From positions 1,116,001-1,180,000 of the forward strand of contig JAQJZZ010000017.1 in assembly GCA_030077755.1 (NCBI GenBank): DNA of 64,000 nucleotides, given 5' to 3'. Source of the DNA: Filosporella fistucella (Eukaryota > Ascomycota > Leotiomycetes > Helotiales). Positions 23,815-33,473 of the stretch are shown piece by piece (the stretch's first letter is position 1; each line of letters begins with the position of its first letter). The notes beneath the pieces are model-generated. The model searched no databases. It saw only the letters and a program-made list of their open reading frames with translations, and was not told the DNA's origin. A program made the position numbers and the translations under genes.

Positions 23815-25265
23815 TTACGAACACCCATTCAAACCCCTCACACCTCCAGGGGCAGTATAACTACAAGTCCCTGTTGCTCCCCTCTCAACCCCACCTTCAG
23901 TCGCTGCCAGACTCACATTCTGAAACGCAATATTAAAACACGGATTTCTCGTGGAACAGCTGACACTGGCCGTCCTATTCCCCTTTCCACCAGCAATATA
24001 TCCCTCGAAGTTCACAAATGCAATATTACTAACCTCCATCAACGATGTACCACCATACGATCCGTTATTCCCTGAGTCTTGGGTGATCTGTGCTCCGATC
24101 GCCGCACCATGTACCACAAAGTTCTCGAATCGAATGTTCTGCACTACTCCCCAGCCGCCGCCACGAGGCTGGAAATTACTCTCATACCCGGTCTGAGGAA
24201 CCAAGTGGCCCACCCAGGTTTTGATGTAGGCTGCATTATGCATATCTTTGTTATAGGTAAGAATGTTGGCGTCTTTGACCAGGACATTGATTACGGAGGA
24301 ATCTTCGAGGTATTGGCCTAGACTTCCTATTGCGATACCGTTTCCGCCGTTGCAGGTGACCTAAAAAGTTCAGCTTCTAAGTGCCACTTAGAAAGGGGTT
24401 GGGAGTATACATTTTGGACATAGATGTTATATGATCGTGGTTTGATCGCTATGCAGTCATCTCCACCTTGGTACACCATATTTGTCAATCTAATGTTATT
24501 TGCATCCATGGTGTCGAAGCCATCTGTATTCTGCACCCAGTTTGTGCCGTAAGGTGCATTTACAGCAGTTGAGTTGCATAAGATATCATCGAAAGCCATA
24601 TTGGTACCATTCATGATGTTGAGAGCCCAGAGAGGTGAATCTTTTACGTAAACTGTAGGAATTAAACGTAGTTCAAGCTTTCTCCCATCTGACTCCTACT
24701 TACAATGTTCAACCGAGACATCACTCACGTTCCAGAAAACGAATGGCATCGGACGGCCTGGTTGAGTGACTGCTTTCTCAGCATTGTACCAGGCGTTTCC
24801 GCTTCCGTTGATACCACCTGTACCATAGCCATTGATATGGATTCGCTCTCCAGAGATCACGAATCCAGCACGGTGGTTCTGGAAAGCAACTGGATACGAA
24901 TTATTTCGCCAGTAGTTAAGATCATCGGACAGCTAAAAAGTGTCAACACACATGCCTGTTCTATTCTTGGGATGAGAGAAACGTACCGTCCAAAGTCCTT
25001 TCCAATCAATATTCACATCATAGATTACTGGATTCATCTTCGTAGCAATCCAATAATTTTGGTCTTCAGGAAACACAACGTTTCCACCATTATTGCATTC
25101 TTCAAAAGCCTTCAATATCTGCGGTGTATCATCCTGTTTGTGTCCAAGAGCCTTCACCATACACGTCTTGCCATTGCTTGCGGGCTTTTGTGGAGTGGAG
25201 CCCCAGGGACTTGCTGAAATCAATCCGATACAACTAATGAGCACGGAGATAGAAAGTAGATGCAT
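23815..25265 (-). CDS. Secreted exo-polygalacturonase, GH28
   Basis: Exons 25265-24987, 24932-24704, 24652-24411 and 24360-23815 give 431 residues. The true start is the ATG at 25265 (MHLLSISVLISC); an apparent longer frame begins with a non-ATG codon. Residues 1-22 are a signal peptide. The GH28 beta-helix carries the catalytic acids D213 (NTDGFD), D234 and D235 (GGDDC), and K297 in YIKTW. The usual GHG is GGNG (N257), a form I associate with exo-acting or xylogalacturonan-type members rather than endo-PGs. Many N-x-S/T sites and an even set of cysteines fit a secreted glycoprotein. It would release galacturonate units from pectin outside the cell. A pair of CreA-type sites lies about 340 bp upstream, consistent with glucose repression. 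Confidence 0.94.
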
Positions 25266-25481
25266 GATTTCGGACAATATAAGTTAAAAGTAGGGGTGAA
25301 ACTGCACGCCAAGATGGAGGTTCTACAATTGAAGAGAGCACGAGACGAATCAATAACAGTCTTGGCTCAGCCAAGACATATACGTGGGATATAAGAGTTG
25401 TTCATATAAAGCTACATACCCACTTACCTCCCTCTTGAACCAGCTTGACTTTGAATAATGAGTCGGAACGTTACAGCCTGT

Positions 25482-25500
25482 CAATCATTCTAAATGATTG
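25482..25500. promoter_or_regulatory. Perfect palindrome in pectinase promoter
   Basis: CAATCATT at 25482-25489 and AATGATTG at 25493-25500 form an exact 8-bp inverted repeat with a 3-nt spacer. The right half, read on the minus strand with its flank, contains CCAAT. It could be a dimeric regulator site or overlap a CCAAT-binding complex site. This is inference only. Confidence 0.35.
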
Positions 25501-25602
25501 GGCAAACAGTTAAAGCTAGCTCTAGTATCTGGTGTGATTGGAGGTAAAACTCCTCAAGACGCCGTCAAATTTTCGAACAATTTGTTTTCTCCTTCCCTGG
25601 TC

Positions 25603-25621
25603 GCGGGGTGTCAACGCGGGG
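25603..25621 (+). promoter_or_regulatory. Candidate CreA carbon-repression site pair
   Basis: Two GCGGGG hexamers at 25603-25608 and 25616-25621 match the CreA consensus SYGGRG in the same orientation, 13 bp apart. Paired CreA sites are the functional arrangement known from Aspergillus promoters. They lie about 340 bp upstream of the polygalacturonase ATG and 420 bp upstream of the FMN-protein ATG. Confidence 0.45.
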
Positions 25622-26040
25622 TGACGACGATCATTCTCACGGAATTCAGCCGCCTAAAAATCAATCTGCGTGTCGGATTACATTGGCCCGAAGCCGGTGG
25701 CTGAATATGTGCTCTGTACCATCCATTCTGCTCTTTGAGCGAAAATAGACCTGATTTTATGTGAAATATTGCCACCGTCGAGGTTTGACGTTCGGCAAGG
25801 CTGAGAAATCGAGATGTTTAAATTCATGTTTGGTCGTTGGCCGAGGACAAGGCTACTGTAGCAGCCTCGCTCATGTAAACGTCATGGACATTTCGTCTTC
25901 CGATAAAACAACATCGCATAATCAAAATTCAATGCTTCGCTAGCCACGTCTGCTCCTCAAAATCTTGCCAATAAAGCACACTCATATCCGTCGCCATAGC
26001 TTCCACAGCATCTTTTCGTCTGGCGCGAATAGCTCGCACA

Positions 26041-27041
26041 ATGTCTTCAACAGCCCAAACTCCGGCCAGTATTGGCGTTGCACCATGGCGGCCTCAATTT
26101 CTGACGCATCTCTCGAAAATGGACTCACCGGAATTCGTCTTTTCATCTTTACATCCAGCTGAATCTAAAGACTCTCCGGTTCCATATGTGCCGCGTGCAC
26201 GGTACTGTGTATGCAGAGGCTTGTGGGGAGAGCTTCCTGAGAACAAACATAATACCGCCCCGCAAAATGAGCGAGTATATGAGAGTGATCTATTAACATT
26301 GACTACGGATGTGAGGATGCAAAAAGTTCCAGAGATATTTGGCAGCTCACAAGGGCATGGCAATGTTGACCAGAGTCAGGGAAGTGGCGGTGGTGGACCA
26401 GTGGAAGCTGTGTTTTGGGTCAAGGCAGAGATGACTCAATGGAGATTTAAAGGAGAAGCTTTTGTCGTCGCTCAAGATATTGAAGGGGAAGGAGAGGAAT
26501 CCAGTGGAACAAGAACTGTGAAGAGCAAGATTGGAGAAAGGATGAGAGTGGTCAAGGAAGATGGTAAGGAGAATTGGAGCTGGGGGAAGGAGTTGACTGC
26601 ACATTTTGGAAATCTCAATCCTGGCATGAGAGGAAGTTTCAAAAATCCTATCCCCGGGTCACCTGTTGGCATTCCACCTGCAGATCCAGCTCTGAGACTG
26701 GGCCAAAAAGTAGAGGATTTGCATGATGAAGTTGCTCGGCGAAACTTCAGAGTGATCATCATCAAGGTAAGATCTTCCATTGAGATACCCTAGTTCAGCA
26801 TTGAGCTTCAAGGATTTTCTTATCTTACGAGACTCACCACAAGCAATTTCCACCTGGGGAATGGCTTGACGAGATTGTGCTGACACATGAGTTGCAGCCA
26901 GATGTTGTTGAACAAGTAGACTTGACGGAGCCGGATAAAGCCCGTCGATGGAGATATACCTTTTTAGGGCCGACTGGGGGTGAAAGTGATCAAGGAGGGG
27001 AAGTTATTGGTGAATGGAAGAAGGAGGAGCTGTGGCCCTAG
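26041..27041 (+). CDS. Pyridoxamine 5'-phosphate oxidase-like protein, Alr4036-type FMN-binding split barrel
   Basis: Exons 26041-26766 and 26844-27041 (GTAAGA..CAAG intron) give 307 residues. The protein opens with WRPQFLTHLSKM and continues with a strand pattern VPRARYCVCRGLWGELPENKHN, then YESDLLTLTTDVRMQKVPEI, the typical start of fungal Alr4036-like FMN-binding proteins. The middle contains the WVKAEMTQWRFKGEA strand. Exon 2 supplies the C-terminal helix-strand piece QFPPGEWLDEIVL and the family ending WKKEELWP. Without exon 2 the protein would stop at a false end in the intron. It probably binds FMN in the cytosol as an oxidase or reductase; the substrate is unknown for this fungal group and B6 metabolism is not implied. 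Confidence 0.9.
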
Positions 27042-29999
27042 GTCAGCTCGTTCAGCATCTCGTAATTGCAACGTTTCCGGTCGGCAACTTTGTCGAGACA
27101 GAGAAAAGAAGACAGCAAGATTGAAGAATACAACATCACTCAACCGGCTCAATTTCTCCCTGCATGCTGAGCATGACCTGACTTAAGATTCATAGATCTG
27201 CTGCTTCATTTAATCCGGTCAATCTACCGAATATCGGCGGCCATAACCTTCTGAACCCTGATGCAGGTCCAAGCGCCATTATTTCCCACGTTGCAAACCA
27301 GGATCAAGTCTCATTTCTTAATCTTCTCCCCATGTCAGAAACTGCCATTCTTTGAGAAACTAATTCCGTTTTGTTCTCGAAATTTGCGATGGCGCACTTG
27401 ATCTCGGAGGACTAAAGACCGGATCTGCTCGTAAGTCTTCCCCGAAGCGGGACTTGAGCCCTATGCTAGAACGATTGAGAGGGTTGAGTGTGTTTCTCAA
27501 CACTCAAAAAATGGCTGCAGGAACCTGTAAGCTTATGATTTGCATGGGCTTGACTGTGGCGGACGTGTACGAATTTCGATCTAATCGCCGAGAGGATTCG
27601 TAACCTCATACTTAGTTACAGATGTTGGACGACTTCCATTCGCTTGTTTTTACCCGTCGTGGTTGCTCCGCGTTTGGGCAAAGCATTTGCATGGTGGTTA
27701 GATATAGAGCTAGTTGTGAGCTGCCTTCTCGGCACCGCGGACAAAGTTATGAGTGTCAGGAGATCAAGCTCGTTACAGGAGGCGTTGAAATTTCCCTTAC
27801 GAGGGTCCAAAAACGTTGGCAAGGAATACCAAGTCACCAAGTGAAGTGTGCTTGATTTGCGGAAATAAGTGTTGGCCATGTGGTATCCTTTTTCATACAA
27901 GCCAGGGCTTTGCCGCAGGTGCAGAAAGAGGCTTGCCGGGAGGCTGGCGACCGTTAGTTTATGGCTGAAAACAATATCTTTCTGGTCTCGTGGGGGCATG
28001 ACAATCTCACTACCATCCGCGAAAAGATTCCAATAATATAACACCAAAGCAATGCAAACTGCCCGAGATTGAATACGAGTCCACAAATTCATATGCGGCG
28101 GCTGTGAAAGTTATTTTGGCACACATGGCGGAGAACCGTGCTTTTCCATATACAAGTACGTGCTCCGTGTTCAACCAGCAGGCGTGAAGCCACACGGCAG
28201 CCAAGTCACATCTGATAAAGACGCAAGCAGTAAAGACTGCATGGCATCTCAAGAGACGAGCCGTGCCATTATCGGGTAAGGGCACCGGATGACCCTCGTC
28301 AGTGAACCTGTACCTCCGTACGTGCAGTGATTTTCCAATTGGCAACTTTTGCGAGTAGGAGAGTTTAAAATTTTGGAGGAACGAACACGGCTGGACACAG
28401 AAATCGACCATTTGAACCTGTCAAAATCACCGAAATCTCCCGGCAGTTTGGATGAGGTTTTGTCTGGTCCATCGAGTTACAACCAACAAACCACTTTGGA
28501 CAGAATGACCCTCCGCATGCACAGTTAACCGCTTGGTGTACGACGCCTCGTAAGTTGGCCATTCAGTTGACCGCCTCAGATCCGATATGTTGTGATATCA
28601 ATGCTTAAATCAAGAAGTGCGGAAGTGGACCACAGTTGGTAGATAGTTGGAGATTGCAAGTTATCAGGGAATATATCCGCAGTGAGCAGACGTGCAATCT
28701 ATTGCCAAATCAAGATCTTCCAAATCGATTTCAACCTGGGTATTTGGGAGATTGTCGGCTGCTGGTTTTCCTTTGAATGCACATGGAAATGGGTGGTAGT
28801 AGATGCGAATCTCCTAACTTCTGGCGGTGCAGCTTGGTAGTTTTGAATAACGATCGCCCAAAGTCGATGAAGCTATTTTGTAGGTATAGTAGGTCTCTGT
28901 CCACGGAGATCTCTCCTCTCCATTTCTGTCCACTTTAGCCTCTTTCCTAGATTAGCTCAGATGAGACGAGCTTGCGGAAGGAGAGTTCTACGGCTCTTAA
29001 AGTTTGTTTCAACTGAGCGCCATTTCGGAAACCAATCCACGACACACGCTTGCGGAGTATGGCGAGAAGTGATTTTGAATTTTGCGATGCCAGTACAGTA
29101 CCCATGTCCTTTTGGGATGGCACACTCATGTCCATAATCATGATGCTCATCTATGTGTGCAGGCAGATTTTGATGTGATGGAGGTCTTGTCTGATGTACG
29201 AACTGCTGTTGTCTGCAACCAGACAGTACGTAGGTATCGGTGTTGTAATGTGCTCAAGCTCAACCGCCGCCGACACTATTGCGCGTGCAGAAGAGGCTTG
29301 CCTGTCCCTCCCCTCTATTATTTTGCTACCCCTCCAAACCAATCCAAATCATAGCTTCGACGCCCAATCTGTACAGAAGCAGAACAGAGCAAACAAATCG
29401 ACAGGCATTTGTACGTACAAACTGTGAACACTCTGGCAGCTCATCCCGGCACCAAAGAGCAATAAATCCTCTTTTCCTCCTCCTCCCTTCACCCAAAGGA
29501 CCTGCGGATAGTCTGTGCCGGGGCATTACTGATCATAGCCCATTACAATAATCTCTTTCCTCAAAAATAATAGCGGTAAGGTCCGTCCGTTCAACATCCA
29601 GGTCCTGTCTCCCCTTCACACCCTCACACACTTCAACAGGCAGGGCAACGCAGCAGGGACGCATCAGCATTAAATTGCTTTGATCTTCAGAGCCAGATCT
29701 CCCACTATCGGCCAAGCCAAAACCCCTACTATAGAAGCCGACCAGCCAGCGCCAGCCTTTCCTTAAGTACCCACGAGTGCCGGCCGGAGCTCCCTGAATA
29801 GTGGCTGCTGTCTCGAAGGCTCGATTCCTCTCACGATGACGCAGCTTTAAACGGTCTCACGGCCGCCATTGATTCAACTTCTAGCAACCTCTCGATGTAC
29901 ATTCTTACTCTTCAATCTCGGATCCCTTTCCTTCTGCTATTCTGCGTCAACTTATAGTTTATGCAGTAATTCTACATTACCCTTTCCGTGTTGCCAACA
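27042..29999. other. Intergenic region, 3 kb
   Basis: No well-supported gene. It contains a possible tiny spliced frame on the minus strand (27335-27609, listed under findings), a 158-codon ATG frame on the minus strand at 27616-28092 without family features, and the leader of the gene starting at 30000. C/T-rich sequence appears toward the right end. Confidence 0.5.
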
Positions 30000-31337
30000 A
30001 TGGCGACCTTTTCGACGTTAGATGCCCTCACCACGCTCTGCTCCTCAATTCCAGACTGGAGCACTCGCCTGGACGAGCTCAATGGTCAGATTGCCCTGCG
30101 CCAGATTGAACTTGCTCGATTGACAGAGAGTGAACGTCCGCCGACCAGATCCATCAAGAATAAAGGCTCAACTGAATCTCTGCGGCCCAAAGATGGAAAC
30201 GAGAATCCATTTGGTTGTCACAGCTCCGAAAACCCCGATGATATTCAGTTGAACCCCTTTGACTCACCCAAGTCAGGAAGCAATGGCTTTGGGTCAGGTC
30301 AACGCCCCGGCTCATCTGCTGCTGCTCGAATAGCAATGGCTACCCCGCCTCCCAAAGCAAGCTCAAATCCACGACCATCTCCTGGCGGACTTGCAAGACA
30401 GTCTTCTGTTACTACACCAGCTCCAGCCAACCGACCCAATGCTGTTCTACGAAAACGAAAAACCGAGTCCCTCGCATCAGGCGAATCGGCCGTCCCTAAA
30501 TACCGAACACGATCGATGATCATTGTTTACTATGATAGTGCAGTGCAGAGTGCATTTGAAGACTTGGTGAAATTTGTGAGTGGGAGTAGAAACTCCATGA
30601 GAAAAGGAAAGATGGCTGCGAAGATGGCTGAAATGAAAAGAGCTGCAGAACTGGAGGTGGGAACTGATAGTGAAGAAGAAGAGGATGATGATGACGATGA
30701 GGGGGCTCTGGGTCTCAAACGGCCGAATCTGTTGACAGCCCAGAAAAGTCTTACTGTTAGCAGGGAGGGGAGAGGGTTAACAGCGGGAGCTCTAGGACTC
30801 GCCGATTTAGACAGCGCGATTGCGGCGGATCCAGACATACCAAAGTTGAAATATGTTTCTACAAGACAGATGGGTCCATCTAGGGACGGAACTCCCAGCA
30901 AAATGGAAATGTCAAGCAAACTAAGCCTCAGCCTTTTGAGGGGATATAGGCGAGGAGGCGGAGACCAACCAGACATTTTCGATCAGCTAGACAAAGGCTT
31001 GGAGTGGTGTCAAGGTCAATGTGAACATGCAGCTCACCAATTTCTCCGAGATGGCGAATGCGCTACCGAGATCGCCAATATTAAGAAGAGACTTGCAGAG
31101 GTTCAGGAAGCCGCCGAGAAGGAAATGGAAAGACTCAAGAAAGAGGAAGCTACAGGAAACAAGCCTCCACCACCAACAGAGGAGCGGCAAATGAAAACCC
31201 CAGTGATAAGAAGAGAAGTGGGATCTACAACATTGAGAGATCTCGAGGTCGACGATATGGAAGTAGATGATGAAGGAGTCGATGACATGGAACCTCCCAA
31301 ACTGATCTTTAAGAGGTCCAGGGATGTTGGATACTAA
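30000..31337 (+). CDS. Conserved-looking protein of unknown function, acidic with coiled coil
   Basis: A single exon of 445 residues starting at the ATG at 30000 (MATFSTLDALTTL). I do not recognise the family. Residues 1-45 look helical with Trp and Leu heptads; 50-160 is Ser/Pro/Asn-rich disorder; a folded patch SMIIVYYDSAVQSAFEDLVKF lies at about 180-200, followed by a basic helix and an acidic run of Glu/Asp at about 225-238. Another folded stretch around 315-365 includes DKGLEWCQGQCEHAAHQFLRD, followed by a charged helix rich in Glu/Lys and an acidic tail. The composition suggests a nuclear or cytoskeletal scaffold, but function is not inferable. The gene is convergent with the Arc1 gene. 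Confidence 0.82.
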   Translation: MATFSTLDALTTLCSSIPDWSTRLDELNGQIALRQIELARLTESERPPTRSIKNKGSTESLRPKDGNENPFGCHSSENPDDIQLNPFDSPKSGSNGFGSGQRPGSSAAARIAMATPPPKASSNPRPSPGGLARQSSVTTPAPANRPNAVLRKRKTESLASGESAVPKYRTRSMIIVYYDSAVQSAFEDLVKFVSGSRNSMRKGKMAAKMAEMKRAAELEVGTDSEEEEDDDDDEGALGLKRPNLLTAQKSLTVSREGRGLTAGALGLADLDSAIAADPDIPKLKYVSTRQMGPSRDGTPSKMEMSSKLSLSLLRGYRRGGGDQPDIFDQLDKGLEWCQGQCEHAAHQFLRDGECATEIANIKKRLAEVQEAAEKEMERLKKEEATGNKPPPPTEERQMKTPVIRREVGSTTLRDLEVDDMEVDDEGVDDMEPPKLIFKRSRDVGY

Positions 31338-32228
31338 GTTAGTCACGATTGCAACGGACATTTTGTTTCATCATGATACCATTTCAGCGACATGTGCGAG
31401 CGAGAATATATTAGCCTGTAGAGTGACGGGCGTAACATAAGCTGATATTTACATATACATTGGAAAATGGAAAGGTCTCTGGCATAGCGATGGGATTTTG
31501 CATATTGGGGAAATGAATTGAACGAGGTGGATTACACTCGCTATATCGGGTCTGGAAATGGGAAAAGTACAGAATCCGCAAAATAAATGGGATGTTTGAA
31601 GGTTTCAAGTTTTACATGCACAGAACGTGAGCTGAGTCTAGGATTAGACATACTTTTGATCTTTTGACAATTTCTGGTTTACACACTCAAACCCCTCCGT
31701 GTCAAATGATCTAGGGGGTATTCGAATTCTAATTATGGTAGTCCCCATGGCTAGTCTGAAGATTACTTGGCTCCCATTGCCTAGGGCCTAGAGAATCTAA
31801 GTTTCGGTGTCTAAAGAACGTGGTGATGGGTAACTCAATGTATTTACCCTATGCTCCGGGAATTTTCTCCTGTATCCATTGTACACAAGTTAGTTCTCGT
31901 TTGAGAAAATACTCCAAAGTGCGGTCAAAACATATAGCAATGAGAAGTTCTCTGAGAATCGTTAGCTTATATCTGTCCCAACTTATAATTGGGGTAACAG
32001 AGAAGTGGATTGGCTCAATAACTACAAGCGAATCTGATTATTTGGAATGCTTCCTTTGGACATTATTTGAGGACATTCAGCTTTGGTTCTATACTTTGGT
32101 CATATTTCTCTAACACAGAAATCTATTTGATAATAGCACCAGACAAGCTCTTAATCTTGCAGACACCTCTAGATTTCCATCGCAGCTGTCATAATGCCCT
32201 GGCTGAATCATGCTCAACATTCTTTTTT
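31338..32228. other. Convergent 3' spacer
   Basis: About 890 bp of AT-leaning sequence between two stop codons. The frames seen are short or antisense to the Arc1 C-terminus. Nothing else is recognised. Confidence 0.55.
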
Positions 32229-33473
32229 TTATCTGACAACAGCACCAGCCAAGCTTCTGACCTTACAAACACCACCAGACTCAGTAACAAGTTTACCAAT
32301 TCCAGTCTTAGGTGGCTCGCCCTCCTTGGTCAGCTCCTTAACAACACCAGCATCAAACGCCACCTCCAAATTAGCAGTAGTAGTAAACGCTGGCTGAAAA
32401 ATCTCCCACTGTTTCTTCTTAGGATTCAGAATGCCTTCTGGCTCACCCTTCCATCCCTCAAAGAAAACACGATCTCCTGCCTTGGAATCAGCGGGTGGAG
32501 TGACCAGCTCAACGGGTCCAGCATGATTATCCTCCTCTCCCTCCTTCAATCGAGGAGAAGCCGCAAGCACCATTGCTGAAGACTTGATACCTCTCATCTT
32601 GACGGGCTTCAAGTTACAAACAACCACAACCTTGCGTCCCTGCATTTCCTCCAATGGAACTAGTCCATTGAGCCCAGAGCAGACGGTTCTGCATACATGT
32701 CCCTCAAACTCGGCAGTATCTTCGGTTCCAGCTTTATCTCCCATAGCAATAGTGCTCACGAAAAGCGAATCAGCTTCCGGATGCTTGATAGCCTTCAAGA
32801 TATGTCCCACTCTCAAATCGATCAGAGATGGTGAGAGGGGCGCTGCAACAGCAGGTGCCTTCTGAGGTTTAGGAGCTTTTTCTTTCTTCTCCTTTTTCTT
32901 TCCCTGTTGGCCCTCTGGTGCAGCACTTGACCCAGTCACAGCCGCAACAACGGTATCCTTAATCTCAGCTACCTTCTCGCCCACTTTTTCTCCCACACTC
33001 TTGCCCTTCGTTCGATCTGTTGCTACGGCCTTGTCGCCTCCTGCCGCAGCGGCTGCAGCAGCAGCCTTCTCCTTCTTCAATCGCTCTTTCTCGGCTTTGG
33101 CATCAACAGGTGGCTTGACATAAAGAACCTCCTCAGGATCGACCTTCACTTTCTCGGATTCGCTGATGGAGAGTCCAAAGATAGGGCTATTTTGCACAAA
33201 GTCGAGATGGCGGACGATATTAGGGTGACCCTGCTCACCGGTTCGCTGCTCAGGAGTCCATTTCGAGACGTGGGGAGCGAGGGATTGGTAGAGTGCTACG
33301 TCTGCTTTTGAGGGCTTTGCACCGAGGAGAGTGGTTCGTGATGCGAGATGGGTATTGAGGGTATCGAGGAGGGATTGATGATCAGTGCCTGTCTTGAGAC
33401 GGTCGGAGGTAGTGAGCCATTGGTTGATCTCGGCCGTTTCGGTATCGGTGTAGGTTAGATTTGAGAAAGACAT
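32229..33473 (-). CDS. ARC1: Arc1-type tRNA-aminoacylation cofactor (EMAPII-like tRNA-binding domain)
   Basis: A single coding exon of 414 residues from the ATG at 33473 (MSFSNLTYTD). Residues 1-110 form a GST-C-like helical domain (LGAKPSKADVALYQSL) used by Arc1 to bind methionyl- and glutamyl-tRNA synthetases. A Lys/Ala-rich linker with an Ala run and Pro/Lys-rich patches (about 130-215) is the expected non-specific tRNA-binding hinge. The last ~190 residues are the OB-fold tRNA-binding domain beginning IDLRVGHILKAIKHPEADSL and including NLKPVKMRGIKSSAMVLAAS. The frame stays open without an ATG for 69 codons upstream, encoding an Arg/Ser/Thr-rich stretch; see findings. It is probably a cytosolic synthetase-complex scaffold. 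Confidence 0.93.
   Translation of the reverse strand: MSFSNLTYTDTETAEINQWLTTSDRLKTGTDHQSLLDTLNTHLASRTTLLGAKPSKADVALYQSLAPHVSKWTPEQRTGEQGHPNIVRHLDFVQNSPIFGLSISESEKVKVDPEEVLYVKPPVDAKAEKERLKKEKAAAAAAAAGGDKAVATDRTKGKSVGEKVGEKVAEIKDTVVAAVTGSSAAPEGQQGKKKEKKEKAPKPQKAPAVAAPLSPSLIDLRVGHILKAIKHPEADSLFVSTIAMGDKAGTEDTAEFEGHVCRTVCSGLNGLVPLEEMQGRKVVVVCNLKPVKMRGIKSSAMVLAASPRLKEGEEDNHAGPVELVTPPADSKAGDRVFFEGWKGEPEGILNPKKKQWEIFQPAFTTTANLEVAFDAGVVKELTKEGEPPKTGIGKLVTESGGVCKVRSLAGAVVR

Larger units (their letters stand above)
25266..26040. promoter_or_regulatory. Divergent promoter of exo-polygalacturonase and FMN-binding protein
   Basis: 775 bp between two divergent ATGs. On the polygalacturonase side TATA-like ATATAA/TATATGA sequences lie at about 25388-25410. 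The region also contains the CreA-type doublet and the palindrome listed separately. No coding frame with family features is present. Confidence 0.5.

Noticed and set aside
27425..27470. Sequence resembling a tRNA T-arm (CCCGAAGCGGGACTTGAGCC)
   Set aside because: The stems do not pair into a cloverleaf and no A box is found at the right distance.
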